A stretch of 10,479 nucleotides of DNA from Candidatus Omnitrophota bacterium (GCA_022704985.1 JAKJFI010000021.1:1-10479), one strand, 5' to 3'; counted from the stretch's first letter, positions 1 through 7,223 are shown. Numbers and translations: made by a program. The notes: generated by a model from the sequence alone, not told the origin.

Positions 1-132
1 GCATCCCGCCGCAAGAATGGCTGACGTCTTGTTTTTTATCTGGAACTCTATAAGCCCTTTATAGGCATCCCTGTCTATCCTGTCGTTTTTCAGCGGTGTG
101 ACTATTGCCACTATCGAACCCTGTAATGTCAT
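1..132 (-). CDS. dapA: Dihydrodipicolinate synthase (DapA/DHDPS-NAL family), N-terminal fragment
   Basis: The first 44 codons are visible before the window edge cuts the gene. The start is ATG at 130-132, preceded by a strong Shine-Dalgarno (GGAGG) 5 nt away. The peptide opens MTLQGSIVAIVTPLKNDRID and continues through a GLIEFQIKNKTSAILAAGC stretch. This matches the start of the class I aldolase-like DHDPS family: the GSIVALVTPF strand, the LVEFQIENG helix, and the strand leading to the G-T/C-T-GE motif. DHDPS condenses pyruvate with aspartate semialdehyde in lysine and diaminopimelate synthesis. The active-site Lys and Tyr lie outside the window, so another N-acetylneuraminate-lyase superfamily member is possible. 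The gene starts 9 nt after the dciA stop codon, whose TAG forms part of the ribosome binding site region, so it is probably co-transcribed with the replication genes. Confidence 0.8.
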   Translation of the reverse strand, partial: MTLQGSIVAIVTPLKNDRIDRDAYKGLIEFQIKNKTSAILAAGC

Positions 133-141
133 GTTATCCTC

Positions 142-444
142 CTACATACGGAATCTTATCGCTCTTACAATAACGCCAGAATCCCTGAGTTTCTTGAGAA
201 TCTCGCCGGTTTTCATTTTCAACGCGGACAGGTAACAACTGCTGTCAACTTTCACGAAAAGTGTGTCTTTTTTGACACATTCCACGTAACTGTGTGCCCT
301 TAAATTCTCATCAACTATCCTGCACCACACACTCTCGACATCCCCTGTAATCCTCTCGTTGGGAGAGTCCGGACAGACCGGCTGTGGTCTCCCCTGCTGG
401 AGAGCCGGCACAACCTTCCCGATAATATCGCCTATTTTTTCCAA
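142..444 (-). CDS. dciA: DciA-like (DUF721) replicative helicase loader
   Basis: This 100-residue protein matches the DUF721/DciA family. It has an N-terminal helix (MEKIGDIIGKVVPAL), a low-complexity linker, then the diagnostic core W-x-x-I-V with A-H-S (W40 to S52). A hydrophobic strand with V-K-V-D-S-S follows (about 62-69), then a leucine-rich helix and a final strand ending RAIRFRM. DciA is the ancestral bacterial factor that delivers the DnaB helicase to the origin, in genomes lacking DnaC or DnaI. Its place directly after dnaA and dnaN supports that role. The only start consistent with the upstream in-frame stop (475-477) and the full N-terminal helix is TTG at 442-444. The preceding sequence is a run of six G with no classical AGGAGG, so expression may be low or coupled to dnaN. 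The glycine usual after IV is aspartate here. The family call is fairly secure; helicase loading is inferred from the family. Confidence 0.8.
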   Translation of the reverse strand: MEKIGDIIGKVVPALQQGRPQPVCPDSPNERITGDVESVWCRIVDENLRAHSYVECVKKDTLFVKVDSSCYLSALKMKTGEILKKLRDSGVIVRAIRFRM

Positions 445-542
445 TCGCCCCCCGCTTGTCCCGCGCTCTGCCGTTCATCTGTTTCACGGCGAAAGGGACT
501 TTCTTGCCCCCTGATTGTGAGGGGTTAATAGTTTTGCTTTTT

Positions 543-1652
543 TTAGTCCAGTTTCAGCGGCATAGCCACATAAACATAATCAGCGTTCTTCTCGCCTCTC
601 ATTATTATAGGATTTCTCTCACTGGTAAATCCCAGCACAATCTTCTCATCTTGCACCTTGTGCAGGAAATCTATGAGATAATTCGGTGGAAACGCCAGGT
701 CTTGCTCCTTCTCGTCATTGTACTCGATTTCCAGTTTTTCTGTTGCCTGCCCTACATCGGGACTGGTAACCGAGAACATCATGACATTCTTCCCTATGCT
801 CAACTTAACCTTGTTATACCTGTCGCTGGTGAAAAGAGAAATTCTTTTGAGGGTGGAGAGAAACGCCTCCTTGTTGATATACACATATTTGAGCTGTTTT
901 TCGGCGGGAATAACCTTATTATAATCCGGAAAATCCTCGCTACCGGAAAGAAGCTGTGAAACAAGGTATGTATTTCCAAAGCTGAAAACCGCCTGGTTCT
1001 TACCTATGGAAATATCTATACTCTCATCCGTGTCGGCCAGCATGCTCAAAACGCCCATTAACTTAAAAGGCAGAAGGGCTTTATGCGGGTTAATATATTT
1101 TTCTCCTGTATTTACACTGAAGAGTGAGAGACGTTTTGTATCGGTGCCTATAAAATTAATCACGTCCTCTTTTATATCAAAAAGTCCTCCCCTGAAATGG
1201 GGCCTTGGTTCTTCAGAGTCTATACAGAACCTGACTTTATCTATAGCGGCGCTTAACTGTTTGCCGTTCATTTTTACCGTTATGTCTCCCGTAAACTTAG
1301 GAAGTTTTGGAAATTCATCTTCATCCATGCACGGAAAAGTGTATTTAGAGTCATTGCACAGAATCTCGGCAGAGTTTTCTTTTTTTATTATCTTTACTTC
1401 CGCATCGGGAAGTTGTTTTACAAGAGATATAAACTTTTTGCCGGTTATTACCATGCTTCCTTTTTTGAAATTATCACATTCAAGACCGAGTTTTAACGTG
1501 TTTTCAAGGTCTGTCGTTGTAAGAAAAACACCTGTTTCCTTTACCTCGAAAAAAATTCCATTAGTTATCATAATCGCTGGTTTTGCAGGCAATATTCCTT
1601 CTATCTTTCCACATTCTTTTTTCAACACACTGCTCTTTATTATTATCTCCAT
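543..1652 (-). CDS. dnaN: DNA polymerase III beta subunit (sliding clamp)
   Basis: This is a 369-residue protein of normal length for the beta clamp, which forms a ring around DNA and tethers DNA polymerase III and repair proteins. Recognisable landmarks are the N-terminal S-V-L-K-K-x-x-G-K-I-E-G-I-L-P segment, the domain 1/2 junction YTFPCMDEDEFPKLPKF (about residues 104-120), and GLFDIKEDVINFIGTDTKRLSLF in domain 2 (the family's G-V-L-x-ATDGHRLAL block). The C-terminal strand PIIMRGEKNADYVYVAMPLKLD corresponds to the conserved I-R-x-x-x-Y-V-x-MP-L terminus that lines the peptide-binding pocket. The ATG at 1650-1652 follows GGAGG by 7 nt. The gene lies 98 bp after dnaA and about 100 bp before dciA, in the same direction. 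The recF gene that often follows dnaN is not there. Base composition is visibly more A/T-rich than secA. Identification is secure. Confidence 0.97.
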   Translation of the reverse strand: MEIIIKSSVLKKECGKIEGILPAKPAIMITNGIFFEVKETGVFLTTTDLENTLKLGLECDNFKKGSMVITGKKFISLVKQLPDAEVKIIKKENSAEILCNDSKYTFPCMDEDEFPKLPKFTGDITVKMNGKQLSAAIDKVRFCIDSEEPRPHFRGGLFDIKEDVINFIGTDTKRLSLFSVNTGEKYINPHKALLPFKLMGVLSMLADTDESIDISIGKNQAVFSFGNTYLVSQLLSGSEDFPDYNKVIPAEKQLKYVYINKEAFLSTLKRISLFTSDRYNKVKLSIGKNVMMFSVTSPDVGQATEKLEIEYNDEKEQDLAFPPNYLIDFLHKVQDEKIVLGFTSERNPIIMRGEKNADYVYVAMPLKLD

Positions 1653-1730
1653 ATTTATCCTCCGTCGTATTAATAGAGCGTTTTTTTTGTTGAGAGTTTT
1701 AGTAAGTGCATGTATTTAAAGTTTTTAGAG

Positions 1731-1750
1731 TGTGTATAACATGTGGAAAT
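1731..1750 (-). promoter_or_regulatory. Two DnaA-box-like 9-mers in the dnaA-dnaN gap
   Basis: The plus strand reads TGTGTATAA at 1731-1739, an exact match to the DnaA-box consensus TGTGNATAA (reverse TTATNCACA). TGTGGAAAT follows at 1742-1750 with two mismatches, starting exactly 11 bp later, and it abuts the dnaA stop codon. The 11-bp step is the same as in the cluster before dnaA. The surrounding 98-bp gap is A/T-rich (1680-1730), so it could hold part of a bipartite origin, or DnaA control of dnaN. Confidence 0.5.
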
Positions 1751-3037
1751 CTATCTTTCCATACATTTTTTTATTTCATCAACCACACCCTTGACATATT
1801 CATCGTTATTATACAAATTCTTAATCTTTTTATGGGCGTATAATACTGTTGTATGGTCCTTTCCTCCAAATTTTACAGCGATTGAGTGAAGAGAGTTATT
1901 TGTGAGTTCTCTGCTTAAGAACATCGCTATCTGACGCGGCATGAGGATATTTTTAAGCCGGCTCTTGCTCATTAACTCCTCTTCTTTTATTTTGAAATAT
2001 TCACAGACCGACGTTGTTATAACGTCAAGGTTTATAATAGTCTTCTTCTTATAGTATTCGCCATCCATTATTTCATCAATCAATTTTCTGTCTATATTCC
2101 TATTAAGAAGACTGGAGAGCGCAAAAATCCTGTTAAGAACTCCCTCAAGTATCCGCACGTTATCCTGTATATTCTCCGCTATATAAAAAATCACATCGTC
2201 GTTAATTTCAATATTCTTCACTTCACATTTCTTCTTCAGTATGGCAACCCTTGTTTCAAAATCAGGCGGTTGAATGTCAGCCACAAGCCCCCATTCAAAT
2301 CTTGATATCAACCGCTTCTCAAGGAATGCTATTTCACTGGGAGGCCTGTCGCTTGAAAGGATAATCTGCTTTCTCTGGTCATAGAGGAAGTTGAATGTAT
2401 GGAAGAACTCTTCCTGCGTGCCTTCCTTGCCGGCTATAAAGTGTATATCGTCAATTAGTAACAAGTCAACCTTTCTGAATTTCTGTCTGAATATCTGAGT
2501 GGTTTTGTTCTTGATGGACTGGATGAACTCATTCAAATAGACTTCCGCGGGGATATATATGATATTCAATTCTTCCCTTGCGGTAATGAACTGGCCTATC
2601 GCCTGCATCAGGTGGGTCTTCCCCAGTCCAAAACCTCCGTAGAGAAAGAGCGGATTGTATGCGATGCCTGGAGACTGAGCTACCGCCAGAGCCGCGGCAT
2701 GGGCAAGTCTGTTGCCCGTACCTACTACAAAGTTGTCAAAGGTGTAACCCGGATTGAAGTTGGCAGTGCTGGACTGTCTTGCGGGTTTCGCATCCTGCGA
2801 CTCGCCATAGACCAGTTCTATATCCGGATACCAGCCCGCAGTGTTACGGAACTCCTCCTTAATCATATCAATGAACGGGAGAAATCCGCGTTCAAAGGTC
2901 ATGTTCGGGATTTCAATGCGCATAACCTGACCGTCAACTTCCCTGAACTTGACAGGCTTTATCCAGATATCGTATGCCCGGGAATTGTTGAGTCTTTTCT
3001 CAACCCGTTCAAGTGTTTCTTTCCACTCTTTTTCCAT
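1751..3037 (-). CDS. dnaA: Chromosomal replication initiator protein DnaA
   Basis: This 428-residue initiator binds DnaA boxes at oriC and melts DNA as an ATP-dependent filament. Domain I covers about residues 1-78 (W-x-x-x-L near the start, AYDIWIKPVKF at 21-31). Domain II is a very short linker (about 79-93). Domain III is the AAA+ core: YTFDNFVVGTGNRLAHAAA (98-116), Walker A GGFGLGKT (134-141), Walker B LLLIDDIHF (192-200), sensor-1 IILSSDRPP, and the KRLISRFEWGL arginine-finger region (241-251). Domain IV carries the signature GGKDHTTVLYAHKKI (391-405), the helix-turn-helix that reads DnaA boxes. The ATG at 3035-3037 has no Shine-Dalgarno; the preceding bases are A-rich (GTTAAAAAGTT). DnaA-box-like sites end only 13 bp upstream, so autoregulation is likely. 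The gene is flanked by secA upstream and dnaN downstream, all on the minus strand. Identification is secure. Confidence 0.98.
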   Translation of the reverse strand: MEKEWKETLERVEKRLNNSRAYDIWIKPVKFREVDGQVMRIEIPNMTFERGFLPFIDMIKEEFRNTAGWYPDIELVYGESQDAKPARQSSTANFNPGYTFDNFVVGTGNRLAHAAALAVAQSPGIAYNPLFLYGGFGLGKTHLMQAIGQFITAREELNIIYIPAEVYLNEFIQSIKNKTTQIFRQKFRKVDLLLIDDIHFIAGKEGTQEEFFHTFNFLYDQRKQIILSSDRPPSEIAFLEKRLISRFEWGLVADIQPPDFETRVAILKKKCEVKNIEINDDVIFYIAENIQDNVRILEGVLNRIFALSSLLNRNIDRKLIDEIMDGEYYKKKTIINLDVITTSVCEYFKIKEEELMSKSRLKNILMPRQIAMFLSRELTNNSLHSIAVKFGGKDHTTVLYAHKKIKNLYNNDEYVKGVVDEIKKCMER

Positions 3038-3050
3038 AACTTTTTAACTG

Positions 3051-3098
3051 TTTTGCACAAGTTTTACACAGCTTATACACATAATTTAATATATTTTA
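3051..3098 (+). other. Candidate origin element: three phased DnaA boxes next to an A/T stretch
   Basis: Three 9-mers run in tandem on the plus strand: TTTTGCACA (3051-3059), TTTTACACA (3062-3070) and TTATACACA (3073-3081). The third fits the TTATNCACA consensus exactly and the other two differ at position 3 only. Their starts are exactly 11 bp apart, about one helical turn, so DnaA could load side by side. Immediately after the exact box comes a stretch of only A and T (3081-3099) that could be the unwinding element; it reaches into the last codons of secA. Gap and boxes together fill the 58 bp between secA and dnaA. I call this part of oriC from box spacing, A/T flank and dnaA adjacency. 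Control of the dnaA promoter is an alternative or additional role. Confidence 0.65.
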
Positions 3099-6000
3099 TG
3101 AGTTAAGTCCACAACATTTTTTGTACTTCTTGCCACTTCCGCACGGACAGGGGGCATTGCGGCCGATTTTTTCGGGACCGACATACGGCTGTTGCGGGCT
3201 GGTCTCCGGCGCAGGTCTCCCGGGGGACTTTTCGCTTATGCGTGTTTGAGGGATGGGCAAAACAGACTGCGGTTCTTCTGCCGGCCGGTTGGCCATGGCG
3301 CCAAACTGGTCGAACGTTTTGTGGCTGTATGTTACTGTTGCCGGCTGTGATGTTTCCGCAGACCGTGGCCCTTCGGTTATCTGTACCCTGAACAAGTAGG
3401 AAAGGATTTCTTTTTTAACAAAGGAAAGCATTGACTGAAACGCCTGGTATCCTTCGTGCTTGTAGGCAAGCAACGGGTCCTGGGCGTATGCCCTCAGACT
3501 GATTCCTTCCCGCAGTTCGTCGAGCACCTTCAGGTGCGCCTTCCATCGGTTGTCTATCGCCTGAAGCATGATGAACTTCTCTATTTCAGCAAGGTGTGGG
3601 CCAGCCTGCTCTTTCTTCTCGCGGTAAGCGGCCGCTATCTTCTCCATCAGAGAATCTTTTAATCCTTCTCTCCAGTAAGAAGGGTTCTGTATGTTTTCCG
3701 CCGCAGGCAGTCCCGGGTCTATTCCGAAGGTATTCGTCATGAGAAGCGTGAATTGTTCCATGTTCCACGTGAAGGGTTTCATCTGCGGTGGCATAAACTC
3801 TTCCATCCCTTCTTCAACCGTTTCTCCGATGAAATCCTGTATATATGTGTCCAGGTTCCGGCCTTCAAGTATGTCCTGCCTCAGTGAGTAGATTATCTTT
3901 CTCTGCTCGTTCAGCACGTTGTCAAATTCAAGCAGTTGCTTTCGTATTTCGAAGTTGCGCGCCTCGACCTTCTTCTGCGCGTTGTTAATCATCTTGGTGA
4001 TGAGCGGGTGCTTTATATTTTCGCCTTCCGGCAGATGTCCCATTACCCCCATCATCCGTTCGGAGCCGAATATCCTCAAAAGGTCGTCCTCAAGAGAAAG
4101 GTGGAACTTAGAGGAACCGGGGTCGCCTTGCCTGCCGGCGCGCCCTTTGAGCTGGTTGTCTATGCGCCGCGCTTCGTACCGTTCGCTTCCTATAACGTGC
4201 AGTCCCCCCGCATCGATGACCTTCTGGTGTTCCTCTCTCCACGGTGCGGTGTATTTCTCGAGCAGTTGTTCGTAAACCTCCTTGAACTCCTCGGGCGTTT
4301 TCTCCAGTTCTTCGCGCGCCTTCTGCCACTCGTCCTCGTACCGCGACCTGTCATTCTCGTATTCTTCGCGGGCGCTCTTCAGTCCGGCATCGTACCTTGA
4401 AAGTTCTTTTTCATATTCCTGCAGGGCGGTTTTATATTCTTTTTCCGCCGCCAGATAGTCGTCTTCCACGATGGCGGCCTTTATAGTTCTTTCCAGGGAT
4501 TTCCTCTCGTCGAGGTACGGGTTGTAAAGGCGGCTCTCTTTTTCTCCGAACATCTTCAGGATGTCCTTCAGGGCTTCCCTGCTTTCCGTGATATTGCTGA
4601 CCGCTTCATCAATGCATTCAAGGTAGCCGGAGGTTTTCCTGCGCGCCTTCCGGAAGAGCTCCGCGTCTCCGGAAACCCTGTCGCTGAAAGCCGCTTCAAG
4701 AATCTCAAAGAGCCTGTTGATAAGGTTCCTGTATGTCTCCAGCAGGGCAAGTATCTTTCTTCTGCCCTCGGTGGAATCCGCATCAGCGCTATTCAAAAGC
4801 TCCGTCAGCTTGTTTCTCGTTTCTTCAATATCCTCGTCAAGGATTATCCCGAAGCGTTCTTTCAGCGAATTCCTCAACGCGAGGTACTCCCTGTAGGTTC
4901 TGCCCGCCGCTTCCTTGAAATCCTTGAGCCGTTCCTGCTTATCCTTGAAGGTGTTTTGCGCTTCGGCAAGGTCAGCGGAAGCCCTGTCATGCAGTTCTTT
5001 CAGCTTCAGGATGCGGGGCTCGTATTTTGCGTATGCATCGGCGCCGTGTTTGTAGAAAACCGTTTTTTCAAAGACGTCCCTTGCTTTTCTGTCCAGGGCG
5101 GTGAAAAAGGCTTCTTTCTCGTTGAGCCGGGCGCGCAGGGAGTCGAGATTTTCCCTGAAGTTCTTTTCAACCTCCGCCAGGCGTTTTTTATAAGCGTTCT
5201 CGATTTCAAGGAGCGCCTCCGAAAACTCCTTTCGCTTGCCGTCGTCTCCGCTTGTTTTCCTTCTCGACCAGATAACGCGGATTGTTTCCTCCCTTGCGAG
5301 TATCTCGGGGTTGCCGCCCAGTATAATATCTACGCCGCGGCCAGCCATCTGGGTGGCTATCGTGATGGCCTTGGGACGGCCCGCCTGCGCGATAATGGCG
5401 GCTTCCGCTTCGTGATTTTTTCCGTGAAGCACCTTGTGCGGGATATTCTTTCTGGTCAGAAACCGACTCAGCTTTTCCGCTTTTTCTATGGAGACCGTTC
5501 CGACAAGCACAGGGCGTCCCGTTTTGTGAAATTCCTCGATTTCGGAGGTTATGACGTTGAATTTTTCCCGTTCAGTCTTATAGATTTCGTCGTCAAACTC
5601 CGTTCGCTGGAGCTGTTTGTTGGTAGGCAGGGCGATGACGTCAACGTTGTAGATTTCTTTGAACTCCACGCTTTCCGTGAGCGCGGTTCCGGTCATCCCG
5701 GCGATTTTTCTGTACAACTTGAAGTAGTTCTGAAACGAGATGGTTGCAAGGGTCTGGTTTTCCCGCTCTATCCGCACCCCCTCCTTTGCTTCTATTGCCT
5801 GGTGCAGTCCGTCGCTCCACCTCCTGCCCGGCATGATACGACCGGTAAATTCGTCCACTATGACGACCTGCCCGTCCTTGACGATATATTCCTTGTCCCT
5901 TTTGAAGAAATTATGGGCGCGGAGCGCCTGGTTTATGTGATGAACCCTTTCCGTGTTTGACCCGTCATAAAGGTTCTGGATGCCCATCAACCGTTCGCAT

Positions 6001-6938
6001 TTGTGGATGCCCTCGTCGGTCAGGGATACCGTCTGCCCCTCTTCGTCCAGTATAAAATCGTTATCCTTGTTGAGCTTTCTGACCAGGCGGTCGATTTCAT
6101 AGTAGAGCTGGGTTGTTTCTTCCGAAGGGCCGGAGATAATAAGCGGGGTGCGCGCTTCGTCTATCAATATGGAGTCCACCTCGTCTATGATGGCGTAGGT
6201 CAGTTCCCTCTGGACCTGCATATCCTTCCGCACCGACATGTTGTCCCTGAGGTAGTCGAACCCGAACTCGCTGCCCACCCCGTAAGTGATATCGCAGTTG
6301 TAGGCGGCTTTTCTCTCAGCCGGCTGAAGGTACAGGAATCTTGAATCCGCGGGGAGATAGGCGGGGTCAAAGACAAAAGCGGATGAGGAATAGGGTCCTT
6401 TCGCTTCTTTCCAGGAAATTATACATCCTACGGTCAGCCCCAGGTAGTCGTATATCGCACCCATCCACTGGGTATCTCTTTTGGCAAGGTAATCGTTGAC
6501 GGTTACCAGATGGCAGCCTTTTCCTTCAAGAGCGTTCAGGAAGAGGGGGAGCGTGGCGACAAGGGTTTTACCTTCCCCCGTTGTCATCTCGGAGATTTTT
6601 CCCTTGTGCAGTACGATGCCGCCCAGTATCTGTACGTCAAAGTGCCGCATGTTGAGGGTTCTTCTCGCGGCTTCCCTGACAAGAGCGAAGCTTTCAACAA
6701 GGCAGTTATCAGCGGGTTCTCCGTCCTGTATCCTTTTGCGCAGGGACTGCGTTCTTTCCCGCATCTGCTCCCGGGTCAACGCCTTGATTTCCGCTTCTTT
6801 TTCATTAATCCCTTTCAACAGGGAGAGTATTTCCTGCATGAGGACGCATTTATCTCTGTTAAAAAGCCGGTTTATGAAGTATCTTGTCCCGGGATTCAGT
6901 GTTTTAAAGTCGGAGAAGAGTTGTTCGTAGTATTGCAC
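3096..6938 (-). CDS. secA: Preprotein translocase ATPase SecA with a very large NBD2 insertion
   Basis: SecA drives secretory proteins through SecYEG using ATP. The motifs are Walker A TTGEGKT (119-125), Walker B IIDEVDSILIDEARTPLI (250-267), EYIVKDGQVVIVDEFTGRIMPGRR (350-373, split here only for naming), IAGMTGTA (412-419), TQMAGRGVDIILGGNPE (529-545) and RRIDNQLKGRAGRQGDPG (924-941). At the C-terminus, a Pro-rich linker leads to a zinc-binding SEC-C tail with C1264, C1266, C1275 and C1276, the SecB/ribosome contact. At 1280 residues it exceeds the usual 800-900. Most of the excess is a Lys/Glu/Arg-rich, probably coiled-coil segment at about 546-905, between the MAGRG and GGLHVIG motifs. A smaller insertion lies at about 178-207. 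The reading frame is intact throughout. The start is GTG (6936-6938), preceded by TGGAGGTG with good spacing. It follows tRNA-Phe and a nested hairpin, and precedes dnaA by 58 bp. Identity is secure; the insertion's role is unknown. Confidence 0.97.
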   Translation of the reverse strand: MQYYEQLFSDFKTLNPGTRYFINRLFNRDKCVLMQEILSLLKGINEKEAEIKALTREQMRERTQSLRKRIQDGEPADNCLVESFALVREAARRTLNMRHFDVQILGGIVLHKGKISEMTTGEGKTLVATLPLFLNALEGKGCHLVTVNDYLAKRDTQWMGAIYDYLGLTVGCIISWKEAKGPYSSSAFVFDPAYLPADSRFLYLQPAERKAAYNCDITYGVGSEFGFDYLRDNMSVRKDMQVQRELTYAIIDEVDSILIDEARTPLIISGPSEETTQLYYEIDRLVRKLNKDNDFILDEEGQTVSLTDEGIHKCERLMGIQNLYDGSNTERVHHINQALRAHNFFKRDKEYIVKDGQVVIVDEFTGRIMPGRRWSDGLHQAIEAKEGVRIERENQTLATISFQNYFKLYRKIAGMTGTALTESVEFKEIYNVDVIALPTNKQLQRTEFDDEIYKTEREKFNVITSEIEEFHKTGRPVLVGTVSIEKAEKLSRFLTRKNIPHKVLHGKNHEAEAAIIAQAGRPKAITIATQMAGRGVDIILGGNPEILAREETIRVIWSRRKTSGDDGKRKEFSEALLEIENAYKKRLAEVEKNFRENLDSLRARLNEKEAFFTALDRKARDVFEKTVFYKHGADAYAKYEPRILKLKELHDRASADLAEAQNTFKDKQERLKDFKEAAGRTYREYLALRNSLKERFGIILDEDIEETRNKLTELLNSADADSTEGRRKILALLETYRNLINRLFEILEAAFSDRVSGDAELFRKARRKTSGYLECIDEAVSNITESREALKDILKMFGEKESRLYNPYLDERKSLERTIKAAIVEDDYLAAEKEYKTALQEYEKELSRYDAGLKSAREEYENDRSRYEDEWQKAREELEKTPEEFKEVYEQLLEKYTAPWREEHQKVIDAGGLHVIGSERYEARRIDNQLKGRAGRQGDPGSSKFHLSLEDDLLRIFGSERMMGVMGHLPEGENIKHPLITKMINNAQKKVEARNFEIRKQLLEFDNVLNEQRKIIYSLRQDILEGRNLDTYIQDFIGETVEEGMEEFMPPQMKPFTWNMEQFTLLMTNTFGIDPGLPAAENIQNPSYWREGLKDSLMEKIAAAYREKKEQAGPHLAEIEKFIMLQAIDNRWKAHLKVLDELREGISLRAYAQDPLLAYKHEGYQAFQSMLSFVKKEILSYLFRVQITEGPRSAETSQPATVTYSHKTFDQFGAMANRPAEEPQSVLPIPQTRISEKSPGRPAPETSPQQPYVGPEKIGRNAPCPCGSGKKYKKCCGLNS

Positions 6939-6957
6939 TGGAAAAGCACCTCCAATT

Positions 6958-7043
6958 AAAAATCCGGGTTCGGAATTAGGGTGTAGGGATTCAAGGTGTC
7001 AAAAAATGATGCGTTTTCTCGAATCCCCAATCGCGAATCCCGG
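6958..7043 (-). terminator. Nested double hairpin with U-run before secA (terminator or attenuator)
   Basis: On the minus-strand RNA, CCGGGATTCG (from 7043 to 7034) pairs with CGAACCCGG (6972 to 6964): nine pairs with one bulged A. Inside it, GGGATTCGAG (7027 to 7018) pairs with CTTGAATCCC (6995 to 6986): ten pairs including one G-U. The outer stem is followed one base later by TTTTT (6962 to 6958), as in an intrinsic terminator, and the secA ribosome binding site follows directly. It could end the tRNA-Phe transcript, or act as an attenuator that decides read-through into secA. A TTGACA at 6997-7002 inside the loop has no convincing -10 partner. Confidence 0.5.
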
Positions 7044-7052
7044 TCTGCAGAG

Positions 7053-7124
7053 TGCCGGGGGGCAGAATCGGACTGCCTACGCCAGCCTTTTCAGGGCTGC
7101 GCTCTACCAGTGAGCTACCCCGGC
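7053..7124 (-). tRNA. tRNA-Phe (anticodon GAA)
   Basis: The minus strand folds into a full cloverleaf of 72 nt. The acceptor stem GCCGGGG/CCCCGGC (7124-7118 with 7060-7054) has seven perfect pairs and discriminator A at 7053. The D-stem is GCTC/GAGC with loop ACTGGTA. The anticodon stem CAGCC/GGCTG has loop CTGAAAA, giving anticodon GAA. The variable region is GCGTA, and the T-stem GGCAG/CTGCC has loop TCCGATT. CCA is not encoded. Two positions are unusual: the T-loop has C where nearly all tRNAs have U55 (TTCRANY), and the 15-48 pair appears to be C-A rather than a purine-pyrimidine Levitt pair. All stems are perfect, so it is not obviously decayed. It lies between a sigma70-type promoter and secA. 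Confidence 0.85.
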
Positions 7125-7128
7125 TTGG

Positions 7129-7223
7129 AATACCGGTATGATTTCGTCCGAAAAACTCTGTTGGCTGTGTTGTCAGCGCCGAAAGGCGTGCTTTCTCGCT
7201 ATCTGGCGAACTCAACCGGTATT
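7129..7223 (-). ncRNA. Folded leader RNA upstream of tRNA-Phe
   Basis: In the 134-nt leader between the promoter and tRNA-Phe, AATACCGGT (7223 to 7215) is perfectly complementary to ACCGGTATT (7137 to 7129), giving a 9-bp closing stem. Three small hairpins lie inside: TCGC/GCGA with a 6-nt loop (7196-7209), CGCC/GGCG with a 4-nt loop (7177-7188), and TTTC/GAAA with a 4-nt loop (7143-7154). The 3' arm is followed by CCA and ends four bases before tRNA nucleotide 1. I do not recognise an RNA family. A processing signal, a regulatory leader or an independent small RNA are all possible. Confidence 0.4.

Noticed and set aside
508..524. CCCCT/AGGGG hairpin in the dnaN-dciA gap
   Set aside because: On the transcribed minus strand no U-run follows it, and no gene on the plus strand would use it. 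It may be chance.
4956..5960. 334-codon open frame on the plus strand inside secA
   Set aside because: It is antisense to a certain secA gene, shows no recognisable motif, and is explained by codon bias of the opposite strand.
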